A stretch of 64,000 nt of DNA from assembly GCF_000002235.5 (NCBI RefSeq), contig NW_022145594.1, forward strand, positions 21,817,890 to 21,881,889, written 5' to 3'. The notes below the pieces were generated by a model that had not been told where the DNA came from, did not search any database, and saw nothing but the letters and a program-made list of their open reading frames with translations. A program made the position numbers and the translations under genes. The stretch comes from Strongylocentrotus purpuratus. Its lineage: Eukaryota; Echinodermata; Echinoidea; Camarodonta; Strongylocentrotidae. Each line of letters starts with the position of its first letter. Within the stretch, counting starts at the first letter, position 1. This document shows positions 10,101 to 20,394 of this stretch, one piece after another.

Positions 10101-11652
10101 ATCATCTTGTTTTTGCAGTTTATTTTTTTTGTACATTTGCATTATTTGCTGATAAGTGCACATTTCCGTAGTTGCTGCGACCTCAAAAGAACTCCATTCT
10201 CCTTCTCTGCTTGGAATCCTGTATGAATCTATTGACATGTGTAGTTAAAAATTATTTCAAATGGTCAGAGAAGTTTTGGATTGTACAGAAAAAAGTAGGT
10301 AATCCCACTGTGAGTATATATTTGTGGAATTAGTTATTGGGGAGATGGGGGGGGGGGTGGGGGGGGGCTGGGAGGGGTATGGCTACATACATGGATCCAT
10401 TCAAAATATCACCCAATTGCATGCCTCTACTGATATCCAGATTTATTTTTGGAAGATTTGTTTTTCTCTCATCACTTAAAAAACTTTCCATACCTTGTAC
10501 AGAAAGCTGTTGAAAGAGGTGTGTTTTATAGAAGATGTCTACAGTGGCCACTATTTCTGTTACATTGGGTTGCCTCAATTTTAATTTTGTTGTGAAATAT
10601 GTATTTATTGTTGACGGCATGTATAAGGAGAAGTGCATATTTTTAATATTATTTTAGTTGATGTTTATTTTTTCATATAAACAACGCAAGTATATTATGG
10701 TTTTGAGAACTATATGTAAATTACAAGGAAAGTGGTTATCGTTAATTTTACAAGTCATCGATAGTGAAAATACATGTACTGTATATAGCTATTATATAAT
10801 ATAATTGAAATATTAATAAAACATTCAATGTTCACTTCATAAAAATCCAATAGTTTCTTTCATGTATTGAGAGCATGTATTGATTTAAAGATTTGTATAC
10901 TGCCAGTTTTGCAGGCATAAAGTTTAGGTACATTTTCCAATTACTGAAGAAATTAGGAATTACAAAAATAATAGATCTAATTACTTCTGAGTAATAAGCT
11001 TTGGTTGATAATTTCCCAAACATGCTGAAGCAGAACAAACTAAAAAAAGACAATTGATGATTTTGATGAACAGTTAAGATATTTGGGCTCTGTTGGAAGA
11101 TGACTTGATCTGAAGTGTTTTGATTGTGTGTTATGGTTTTATTGATTTTCCTGTTTAATTCTTAGATTTAGCAATCAATGATGATGATGAAAAACAAAGA
11201 GAGAGAGAGAGAGAGAGAAGGGGTGCAGAGAAAAATTTGTTTTTATATGGTGTGAAGTGCCAGGAGTGATAATTAAGAGGGGGGGGGTGCAAGAGACCTT
11301 AAAATTGAAAAGAGAGAGAGAGAGAAGGGGGGACAAACAGAATATGAAAAGATGCCCTCCTCTACCCACTAACCCAGTCCTCTGCCCATAAACTTTGAAT
11401 GCAGATTTTCTTTTAAAATCAATTTGTTCCTTCTTGGGGGGGGGGATTAAAGATAAAATAGTAAAATACAAATAGGCACCGCTTTGTGACTAATAATGGA
11501 GCACCCCCACCCTCTCGCCTACCAAGTCGCACACACCTTTACAAGTAAATTAATTTAACACAAAATTGTCTTCCCAATTTCTCACAATCATGGATGCGCC
11601 CTTTGATCCAGTTGCATTAATATGACCTATCCCCTATGCAAAGCTACGCCAC
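10101..11652. other. Harbinger spacer between the two convergent genes
   Basis: AT-rich, with a G-rich run at 10346-10375, GAGAGA microsatellites near 11199-11219 and 11309-11325, and G runs at 11279-11287 and 11438-11446. No coding feature is recognised. It presumably holds the 3' UTRs of both genes. Confidence 0.6.
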
Positions 11653-13114
11653 TCATTCCATTGCATAGCGAGTACAATTTTTTTTTTTAAAGGATATAAA
11701 TTGTAAAACATTGAAAATGCACCAAACGAAATGATTGTCGACGATGTGTTGGCGATAGGCTTGTCCAGACACGCCATCATGTTCCATGACAATTTCATGA
11801 GGAGGCTGCTCGTCATCGGGGTGGTCAGGGGCGTCTTCGTTGTCCGGCATGTTCATTCTTTTAGCAATGTTGTGTAGAACACAACAACTAGCAATGATGC
11901 GGCTGGCTTTGAGTGGGCTCACTCGCAGTTCCCCATGAAGACAATGGAATCTTCTTTTGAGTTGACCAATTGATCTCTCAACCAAGCATCGAGTATGTTT
12001 ATGTGCCCTATAGTATAAAATGAGTAAAGGTAAATATAACCAGTATTTATGGCAAAACCAGTTGATTGAAAAGGAATTAAATGCAATATCTTCTTACATG
12101 TATAATTATATTCACCTCAACAACCCTGGCTCCAGTGCACTGGAATCTCATGCAGGCTAATAGGCAATCTTGATTTAGTGGTTTTTGCTTTTTAAAATAT
12201 TATAATTCACGATTGTCTCTTTATAAGCGCTAAAATGTACCTAATACCGGTATTTTCTTATTCTAATAATAATTTTTGAATTGCACCATCATGCTATCTC
12301 CGACCCCATTATAGACATAGATCTATCTATAAAACCAAAAAAAAACAATTACCTGTTAAAGTGTTCTTCCGCATGGTTTCGTGGTCGGAGAAAAGGTGTC
12401 ATCAGCCATCGTCGAAGGGATAACCACTATCCCCAGCAGATGCCCTTCTGTATTCTCGAGTACCTCGTCCAGTCCACTTTCCCTCAAAATGCGCGAATCG
12501 TGGACGCTTCCTGGCCACTGGGCGTTTACATTGATAATTTCAGATTTTGCGTTCACGACTATTTGGACATTGATACTGTGGTATCTCTTCCTATTGACGA
12601 ATTGTTCTTCATTTTCAGTGGGCGCTTGAATGCGAACGTTGGTTCCATCAATAAGCCCGATGATACCAGGGAAATTCGCCATCCGGTAGAAGGTGTCAGC
12701 GTTGACCCTCCTTTCCTCTTCATTAGGGAGACGGACATGCTCCCCCAATCTCCTCACAAGCGCGAGCGAAACTTGATGAATTATTCTCGAAATTGATGGT
12801 TGGGATATCTTCATGGTATCCCCGTCAGTATTTTGAAAACAACCAGTCGCATAAAAGTGAAGGGCTGCACAAACTTTATCGACTGGCTGAATGGCATGGT
12901 TTCTATTTGCCCTTGGTGCGATGTCATCATGGATCATTCCTGTAATTTCGATTATCCCTTCTCTGTCAAATCTGAACCTCCTAATAAGTTCAACATCGTT
13001 GTACGTATTCAGAGGGTGCACGCGCCTAGCAGCAAGATAACGTCGGACATCTCGATGATTATTGTTAATTCGATGAATTAATGCTGCCGTGTTTCCTACA
13101 GCTTTGAAAATGAG
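11653..13114 (-). CDS. Harbinger DDE transposase (HARBI1-like), two exons, two frameshifts
   Basis: Exon 1 (about 13114-12353) reads ...RYLAARRVHPLNTYNDVELI. It carries the first catalytic Asp in GLIDGTNVRIQAP, then KRYHSINVQIVVN, then the second Asp in WPGSVHDSRILRES. Near 12437-12410 two single bases are missing: the DSGYP motif lies one frame over and the following RRWLMTPFLRPRNHAEEHFN a further frame over. The intron is 12352-12008 (GTAATT...CTATAG). Exon 2 (12007-11653) gives HKHTRCLVERSIGQLKRRFH with the catalytic Glu, then ASCCVLHNIA. No ATG opens the frame, which runs back to an in-frame stop at 13117, so the start was lost or lies in an unseen upstream exon. The family cuts and reinserts Harbinger DNA. 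This copy should be inactive. Confidence 0.9.
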
Positions 13115-13149
13115 TTATGTGCCTTTCGCGTGAAGTTTAAGTATACTGG

Positions 13150-13391
13150 GTAGGATGCTTAAACTTAGGGTAAAATTCTTAATTTCTATTTAAGAATTTT
13201 GACTTAGACAAAATCTAAGATTTTATACCTAAACTCTGAAAAATCGGCTAAGACAAAGTCTTAAGTTAAGAAAATACCCTTAAGCAAATATCTTATATTG
13301 AATACGAATTTTGGCTAAGATTTTTTTCTTAGCCAAAATTTAAGAAAAAGTACTTAGATTTCATGCTTAAGATGTTAATTGAATACGGGCC
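13150..13391 (-). repeat. Harbinger right terminal and subterminal repeat region
   Basis: Mirror of the left end. It holds at least eight TTAAG/CTTAA words, a near-perfect palindrome around 13311-13340 (TTTTGGCTAAG with CTTAGCCAAAA), an internal GAATACGAA near 13300, and the terminal ATTGAATACGGGCC. Confidence 0.7.
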
Positions 13392-13394
13392 CAG

Positions 13395-14119
13395 GTGTTT
13401 GAAGAACGTAACTCTCCTCAAGTCGATACCTTGATATTGACGTGATTTTCACGTGATTTTGTTTATTGGGCAGGCACCAGTTTTACATTTATCAAAAAAT
13501 ATTAAATTACCGGCAAAATTTCAGTGTAAATCAACACTTTCTATGGGGACTATTTCGGAAATAGTGCATCAAACAAATTTTCAAATTTAGTACTCTGTTC
13601 TTCCTATAATTTGTGTGCCTGAGTTGGTAAAAGAAAAATTACATCCTGACAAAAACTCAATATTTTAGGATAATGCGCTAATTTGTGCATGTTTTAATGT
13701 CCCGTTATTTTATCCATGATTTACGATCTTCAATGACATTAATTTTGCTAATGCGTGTTTTCGCGTTGTTTTTTTTTTGATTTTTGAAGTTAAAAAAAGG
13801 ATGAAATTACACAAGTTTGTGTTCGCTTGTTCTACTCTGTACACGTTCAACAATGGGTGAGAAATCATTGAAAGGGACAGCGAACAGGTGCTGTGATACC
13901 ATTATCTGATGTAGGAGTTCTAAATCCTGAAATTGCATGCGCTCTTTTATATCACCACCTGGTCAACAGTTGCAGATTAGCGCATATCTTTTCGGCGGCT
14001 TGGGGCATGGGGTCAAAGGAGAGCGGCTCGATTCCAGTCCTTCTCTACCACGTCCCTGCCCTAACCTTATACCTAACCTCAATCTCAATTGCAACCCTTG
14101 GCCTAACCCTACACATTTG
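13395..14119. other. Unassigned intergenic DNA
   Basis: AT-rich to 13900, then GC-richer. A short stretch of CCTAACC-type words at about 14050-14115 resembles degenerate telomere-like sequence, but it is irregular. No supported gene. Confidence 0.4.
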
Positions 14120-14277
14120 ACGAATAAAGCCTTGAGCAGTCGTTGCAGGAGCAAATGTTGGGTTACTCAAAATGCCGTGACAGACTCTCAAATTTTCAAT
14201 TTGGTAATATGAAAGGCAGCTCTGTGTCACATTACCTAGTCAGCCTGCTAGATGATCTTCAGCGGGGCCTGGATTAG

Positions 14278-15306
14278 CCAAGTCATCATGCCACGATTTG
14301 TACAATCGACTTCATGAAAGCCTTTGACCTCATCGACCATACGAAGGCTCTACAGAAGCTGATTCAACTGGATGTCAACCCGGCCATCATCACAGTGATA
14401 GCTAGTTTTCTCACGCAACGTACGCAGACAACTCGATATTGCGGTACATCATCATCTGAGCAAGAGCTATTATGTGGGGTTCCACAGGGAACCAAACTCG
14501 GTCCGGTAATCTTCCTAATTATGATCAACGATGCCGCCGATACTACCTCCAAGAGATGGAAGTATGTTGATGACGTAACTATTGGTGAAGTTGTCCATAA
14601 AGCAGAGCCAAGTCATCTACAGTCTCATGTGGATGCTCTATCTACATGGAGTGAGTTGAATTCAATGAAACCAAAGCCTGAAAAATGTAAGGTGATGCAT
14701 GTAACTTTCCTGCGTAATGGTCCACCTTCACCGGTGATTACTATTGGAAATCAAGTTTTCGAGTCTGTAACGTCGCTTCGCCTGCTCGTTGTTATCATTC
14801 AGACAAACCTAAAGTGGGATCTACAAGTGGAACAGGTCATCAAACGTGCATCCAGACGTCTATATATCCTGTGCAAATTGAAGAGGAATGGAGTTCCAAC
14901 CAGTGATCTTGTGCTTATATACACAATGTATATCCGACCATTGATGGAATATTGTGAACCAGTGTGGAGCGGTAGCCTGACAACACAGCAGTCAGATAGC
15001 ATAGAGCGGGTACAGCATAGGTCTCTCAGGATGATATCATACCCTGATCAACATCACTACGAGGAACTCCTGAGCAGCTTCGGCATTTCCTCCCTTGCCA
15101 GGCGAAGAAATGACTTACTTACCAACTTTGCCAAATCAATTCTTGTCTCCTCGCGACACCGTGATTTGCTTCCGGCTGAACGACAGCATCTCTCGCGAGG
15201 TGGACTTAGGAATTATAACCACCTACACATTCCTTATGCAAGAACTGAACGATACAGAACATCAAGTGTCCCCACACTTGTCAAACTGGTCAATGCTCAG
15301 TTGTAG
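14278..15306 (+). CDS. LINE reverse transcriptase fragment (YVDD)
   Basis: The frame is open from just after an in-frame TAG at 14275-14277, which interrupts what is otherwise continuous similarity upstream (SLLDDLQRGLD, stop, PSHHATICTIDFMKAFDLID). Motifs in order are DFMKAFDLIDH, CGVPQGTKLGPVIFLIMIND, the catalytic KYVDDVTI, KPEKCKVMHV, then a thumb/C-terminal part with RPLMEYCEPVWSG and IERVQHRSLRMI. YVDD in place of the commoner FADD is typical of one CR1-like lineage found in cnidarians and echinoderms. The ORF lacks the endonuclease and the first RT motifs, so it is dead as a unit. Confidence 0.85.
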   Translation, partial: PSHHATICTIDFMKAFDLIDHTKALQKLIQLDVNPAIITVIASFLTQRTQTTRYCGTSSSEQELLCGVPQGTKLGPVIFLIMINDAADTTSKRWKYVDDVTIGEVVHKAEPSHLQSHVDALSTWSELNSMKPKPEKCKVMHVTFLRNGPPSPVITIGNQVFESVTSLRLLVVIIQTNLKWDLQVEQVIKRASRRLYILCKLKRNGVPTSDLVLIYTMYIRPLMEYCEPVWSGSLTTQQSDSIERVQHRSLRMISYPDQHHYEELLSSFGISSLARRRNDLLTNFAKSILVSSRHRDLLPAERQHLSRGGLRNYNHLHIPYARTERYRTSSVPTLVKLVNAQL

Positions 15307-15736
15307 ATCGTCTATAGTAATGTATCCTATTTGTTTTTCTTCTTCTTTTTAATAATATTATAGTTATTGTTTTGTTACTTTGTTTAATTGAACTCAAGAT
15401 CGATCCCCAAATCAAAATTTCGTGTACATATTATTGAGTGCTCTTCATTTTTCTTATTAAGTTGTTCTTAAACCACCGTGTATAATTCTGCTGCAATAAC
15501 ATAATTTAGCTCAACTTTAATTTAAAATGTAATGTGGAAACTCAACAGTTATAAGAATTTGTTTATGCTCATAGGCATTATACATCTCTTTATATGAAAT
15601 GCTTTAATGATATATTTTTAATGTAATAATTCCATTCAACATAATTTGACCTTACCTGTCACACTACAGACACACCTGCATGTATACTTTTTCAGTCTAT
15701 CGATCTCATTTTAACAATTGCAATATAATAATTCCC

Positions 15737-15742
15737 CCCCCC

Positions 15743-15778
<36 letters not shown>
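15737..15778. repeat. C run, CT and TA microsatellite
   Basis: A run of C is followed by CTCTCT and then TATATA repeats, inside the 3' UTR of the LINE. Confidence 0.85.
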
Positions 15779-16327
15779 TTATTTATTTTTTTAATATTTT
15801 TTTTATTTAAAGAATATTTTTACTTGCAATAATTGGTTCAATATTTCAAGTAACTGTTATAGGTTGTTCATCCATCTATTATCATTTATTTATATGTGTA
15901 TATAACTTTAGGTATGAACAATAATGTTAACTTTATCTTTTATCATTTTTATTGTACATTTATATGATCATTCCTGTTTTGTATGCACATTTTATGTAAA
16001 CATTGCATTATTGGTCCATGGACTACTGCATTGTACATTGTATTATGTTGATATTAATAAACCGAAATTGAATTGAATTGAATTGCTATGAATTTATCCG
16101 TTTCTTTCCCGGATTTTTTAAAAACATTGTAATATTCATTATGAATTACCAGTCCACTGTGCGTTGCTCCCATGTTGTCAGGCACAAGAGGCCATCGCTG
16201 TAGGGTAAGGGGGAACCTCAAGACACCCTGACCCATGATCTCTCAACAGGAAGCACTCCTTCTCAATCCCTGAAACAGAATTATAAACATTTCAATACAT
16301 ATTGACCAAATTTGAAATTAAATAGCA

Positions 16328-16723
16328 GTATGTACTATTTGAGTTGTCTACAATGTTTACTTTCCAGCAAAAGGTCTTTTTTTTTCTTTTTGCTTGTCGT
16401 TCTTTTTCATATAGTGGACCTCCTTCTCCTCCCCCCTTGCACATGAGCTCAAAATGTTTATTCTAAATAGAGATATATTGGAAGTTAAATACACCTTAAA
16501 TAAACACTTCAGCAAATTGTTAGTGGTATGTACTATTTGAGTTGTCTACAATGTTTACTTTCCAGCAAAAGGTCTTTTTTTTTTCTTTTTGCTTGTCGTT
16601 CTTTTTCATATAGTGGACCCCCTTCTCCTCCCCCCTTGCACATGAGCTCAAAATGTTTATTATAAATAGAGATATATTGGAAGTTAAATACACCTTAAAT
16701 AAACACTTCAGCAAATTGTTAGT
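16328..16723. repeat. 198-bp tandem duplication
   Basis: Two head-to-tail copies starting GTATGTACTATTTGAG at 16328 and 16526 and differing at only a few bases. Each includes a pyrimidine tract, TTGCACATGAGCTC and TTAAATACACC. The ORF here is a by-product. Confidence 0.9.
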
Positions 16724-17790
16724 AGACATGCGGATCCATAAATAGCCCCCCCCCCCCCCTGAATGGATACTTCTCAAACCAGCCCTTTAGCGGCCTTTGT
16801 ATCCCTCTCCAACTTTACCTTGACCTCACTCATTTCAAAAATGTCCTTTTACTTGAAAAAAAACTAAACATATCAAGTTATAAGATCAGAGGTAAATATC
16901 TTTACCTTCTCTTGTGGTGGTCTGTGTTCTCCAAGGACATTATTGTTTCAAGCACATACTCCAAGAAAGCAAGCATTTGGTACTGCGACAAGTCTCTTAA
17001 AAGTCTTTAAATAATCTGGTCCAAGTTTTGGCGCTTGTTCACAACTCATATCAACTGAGCTATGACCATACTTTTAGTGTTAGCTATTAATTTTCTTCTG
17101 ACCCAACTATCAAAGTAGTTAATCAAGAGTTGGACGTAAAATTAACAAAAAAGCTTGGATCATTGATGCAGTTAAGTAATATAGGCCTATACTCGTATCT
17201 AATTTTCAGAGATAGTCCCGCCCGAAAGTTTTGGCAAAGGAGTGACTGGGTGACGATGGCAATCGAGCTGAAACATTACTCAAGAGGATAAAAAAACGAT
17301 TCAAAAGTTCGAGTGTAGAGAGGTTACAGTCGTGCTATTGCCCTCGGCACGTCTCGGGCAATAGCACGATTGTAATCTCCCCTTGAGTGTATATTAAAAC
17401 AACTATTTCTCTCAAAGCAGTCATTATTACTATACTATTACACAAAGAAATCTCCACAGTTTAGTTAACGTTCTTTGTTTGTTTCACAATAATTGTTGCC
17501 TTTTCATCATGTATTTGGATTATCATATCGCTATATATATGCATGAATATCCCGCACTACACTTTTCTTTCAATACATCTGTATACATGTTCTAAATAAT
17601 TGGACATATTGATAGAGTTCTATAACATCAATACTAGTGATTTGGAAGGGATGTTTCCTATAATTCTGCGGAAATGCATTTTTCCTCAATTAAAAAGAAA
17701 AAAAAAATTACTTTGAAAAGCATTTCCACAAACTTGAATGACAAGACTTTTTGAATGACATTGTTCTTTTGTATGGTGTATACATAACAG
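16724..17790. other. Intergenic DNA with a small palindrome
   Basis: A C run occurs at 16747-16759. A hairpin at about 17310-17392 has arms GTCGTGCTATTGCCC (17329-17343) and GGGCAATAGCACGAT (17356-17370), extended outward with mismatches to about 33 bp per arm. It may be a tiny MITE. No gene seen. Confidence 0.5.
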
Positions 17791-17799
17791 TTATGTGTT

Positions 17800-18040
17800 T
17801 GTGTTCTTCTCTCTCTCCCTTTCCCATATTTTCTCTCTCTTTCTCTCTCTCTTGCTCTCTCTCTCTCTCTCTCTCTCCCTCTCTCTCCCATATCGCCCTC
17901 TCCCCATTCTTTATCTCTCTCTATATATATATCGATCTCTCTCTCTCTCCCACATCTCTTTCCCTCATTTTTTTTTATCCCTTTTTCTCTTTTACCAGCC
18001 CCCTAATTGTTCTTTATATATATATATATATATATATAAA
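17800..18040. repeat. CT-rich and TA microsatellite block
   Basis: Long runs of CTCTCT broken by CCC and TTT, then TATATA near 17921-17930 and 18018-18037. The long Leu/Ser-rich ORFs here come from the composition. Confidence 0.85.
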
Positions 18041-18054
18041 TCTTACATTCACTC

Positions 18055-19270
18055 TTCATTCAAATATGTTATTATTAACCATGAAGTCACTCACACAGAA
18101 AGTCTCTTGTTAGAAACTGACCTGAATGATAGGAAAATTACTGCAGGTATTATTTATCGTAAGCCCAATACTGATATAGATCAATTTCAAAACTCCTTGT
18201 TGGTAAAGATTAGAAAGATCGAAAATTGATGAAGCAAATGTAGTTTTACTTGGAGATTTTAACATTAATGCACTACACAAGGAAGGAGTATATATGAAAG
18301 CAGAACAATTTTTAAATTCTTTGCAATGTTTGGGTATGCAGCCACTAATCACTTCACCAACAAGAGTAACTGAAACAACTTCCTCTCTTATTGGCCATGT
18401 GTACACTATTATGAACATTTCTTCTATTTATGCTGGAGTTATAGAAACTGATATATCAGATCATTTCCCTATCTTTGTTGCATTTGAGCATCTTAGGAAG
18501 GCAAGTAAAACAAGCCACAAAAAAGTCTGTGTTTCGTACTTTCAGAAATTATGATATTAATAAATGTCATGATGATCTAGGTAAAATTAAATAGAACAGT
18601 GTAAGTGGTTGTACAAAATTAAATGAGTCAACCTCTGTATTTTACGACTTTTTTACGCATTTCTGTGACAAGCATGCACCAATTATGTCATCAAATTCGA
18701 AGAACCTAAAAAAAGGGGGAGAAACCATTGATGACTAATGCTATTTTAAATTCAGTCAAGAAGAAGCACAAGTTGTATTCTAAATTAAAGGCATCGAAAT
18801 TCCAACAGAAAGACGAGGAAGAATACAAAATGTACATAAATGTTCTAACAACAGTTCTACTTTCCAGAGGCATTTGATACTATAAACCACAGCATTCTCC
18901 CTCCCCCCCCCCCAAAAAAAATAAAAAATAAAAAAATGTCGCACTATGAAATACGTCGGTAAGCCTTGCAATGGTTTGAAAATTATTTGTGTAAACGATC
19001 ACAGTTTATACAATATAAAAAACAAAATGTCTTTCACCAACATTAATTTTACTAAATATAAACGACTTACCTAACTCCACAAACTTTTTCAATTTCGGAT
19101 TATTTGCTGATGACTCGAATCTTTTTCATACTTTTAATCCTAGACAAAAAGAAATTGATTTAGAAATTGTAGGTGAAAATTTAATGAAGGTGCATGAATG
19201 GTGTAATGCATAATGAAGTCACAGTTAACCTACAGAAAACAAACTATATGATTATGAACTCCAAATGTTG
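18055..19270 (+). pseudogene. Degenerate LINE: endonuclease and RT remnants
   Basis: On + and in shifting frames: ITAGIIYRKPN, then VVLLGDFNINAL, PLITSPTRVTETTSSLIGHV and ETDISDHFPIFVAF, all motifs of the APE-type LINE endonuclease. Near 18868-18900 comes FDTINHSIL of the RT, cut short by a C/A run. Near 19100-19250 comes FGLFADDSNLF and a further 40 residues. Most of the polymerase between these is deleted. Several frameshifts and stops make it a fossil. Confidence 0.75.
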
Positions 19271-19617
19271 ATCAATATAGGCCGGGATGCAAAGCCCCAA
19301 AAGTCGACTTCTTGTGACCACCGTCAGGCAACTACTTTATATTCTTAGATGTTATGTAGAAATATTATAAATAGCTTGCCTCAAACTCGACAAGCGTAAA
19401 AATGGAACATTCTTTTGTAATTAACAAAACCCCGAGAAAACTATTTATATTTTCATCATGATTGTAAGCCAACCAGTTTGCGCGTTTCACCGCATCATTT
19501 AGAACGGTGAATCCTCTATTGACCAATCGCATCCGATCCCTCGTTGCATTTCACCTTCACCGTACAATATGGACGCGTACAGGTCTTCATCATTGCGTCG
19601 GAAGCTGATGATTCTTA
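19271..19617. other. Non-repetitive sequence upstream of a candidate exon
   Basis: No repeat structure is recognised. GACCAATCGC near 19520 is a CCAAT-like word, and an ATG at 19569 opens a 46-codon frame in a different register from the frame below. These could be promoter and first-exon signals, but nothing proves it. Confidence 0.25.
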
Positions 19618-19800
19618 GGGGAAAACTTCTTTTTACTGTTTCATGCACGCAATTGAAACTTATGGAAGAGTTATTCCCTTTTCAGAGAAAAACTTCAACA
19701 AGATTTTAGAGTGTGCCACCCTACGGAAGGAGTTGAAAAATCGTCCAGAAAGTGACATCGCAACCAAAGCAGACGATGACGATGTGTGCACAACAACAAG
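19618..19800 (+). CDS. Candidate internal exon of an unknown gene
   Basis: An open frame follows a possible acceptor (TTCTTAG/G at 19617) and runs to a possible donor (AACAAG/GTGGGC). It reads FMHAIETYGRVIPFSEKNF, then KILECATLRKELKNRPESD and a run of four Asp. Composition and codon use look protein-like, unlike nearby AT-rich DNA. No homologous family is recalled with confidence and no partner exons were found within 700 bp. It could be a host exon or a fragment of a large transposon gene. Confidence 0.3.
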
Positions 19801-20394
19801 GTGGGCTATGTAGCTGTCGTATCTAGGATGGGTAGTAGTAGTGAGTAGTGCGACGTATTGCATGGCCTTTGGCTTTGACTTGTTTGGCAAATATTGGCAT
19901 GATGCCATGTTTAGACTCTAAATCTAATCATGTTCGTACCATTACAATATGATGTGTAGATGTGATATTTATTATGTTTTAGTATTACTGCAATTTAGGT
20001 GTCATAAATTGTATCTGAATTGCATATTAAAATTAGTACGATGCTAGAGACGTAGAGCTAGAGTAGGCCTATAAAATATAATTCATTCACAGTAGTGTAC
20101 ATGTGTTCTGGTCTGAACTCATTTGACCTCTGACAAAAGTAAGGTATATGTGACCCCGGGATAACATTGAGGCCAGTCGGGTCACTGTAGAGCATCTACC
20201 ATCCAAGTTTGATTACAAAACGGGCAAACGATCGCAAAGTCATTCAAAGTTTTGCAAGCGTAATGGACCGACAAGATTTGGATTCTTAATCCCACTCCAC
20301 CTACAATTCGAGCTGTATACAAATTGATATCATATTCATGTATAAACATCACTTATCCCCCTACTCTTATACGAATAGTGGTGAATCTCCTGCT
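19801..20394. other. Unassigned sequence
   Basis: No ORF with a recognisable domain and no repeat pattern seen. Confidence 0.4.

Larger units (their letters stand above)
5807..13391. mobile_element. Harbinger (PIF/Harbinger) DNA transposon, complete at both ends
   Basis: The ends are inverted GGCCCGTATTCAAT (5807-5820) and its complement ATTGAATACGGGCC (13378-13391). They are flanked by a direct CAG at 5804-5806 and 13392-13394. Harbinger elements make 3-bp duplications, and CWG is a known target. The element is 7,585 bp and carries the usual gene pair in convergent orientation: a Myb/SANT-like protein (+) and a DDE transposase (-). Both ends continue for 150-230 bp as diverged sequence studded with CTTAAG/TTAAGA words, and CGTATTCAA recurs inside each end. 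Few breaks occur in either gene, so insertion was fairly recent. Confidence 0.93.
14120..16083 (+). mobile_element. 5'-truncated CR1-like LINE with YVDD reverse transcriptase
   Basis: Coding similarity to a LINE reverse transcriptase begins near 14130 (EQSLQEQ, then FQFGNMKGSSVSHYLVSLLD) and ends at 15306. A long 3' UTR runs to AATAAACCG and an ATTGA pentamer tail at 16083. A CT/TA microsatellite sits in the UTR. The endonuclease and ORF1 are missing. Confidence 0.75.

Noticed and set aside
14045-14120. Interstitial telomere repeat
   Set aside because: CCTAACC-like words occur but spacing and sequence are irregular and no true hexamer run exists.
16054-16236. Possible second Harbinger transposase fragment on the minus strand
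   Set aside because: A few residues look vaguely like the region after the second catalytic Asp, but no frame gives a convincing motif series.
17751-18229. Leu/Ser-rich 'membrane protein' ORFs
   Set aside because: Produced by CT and TA microsatellites read in two frames.
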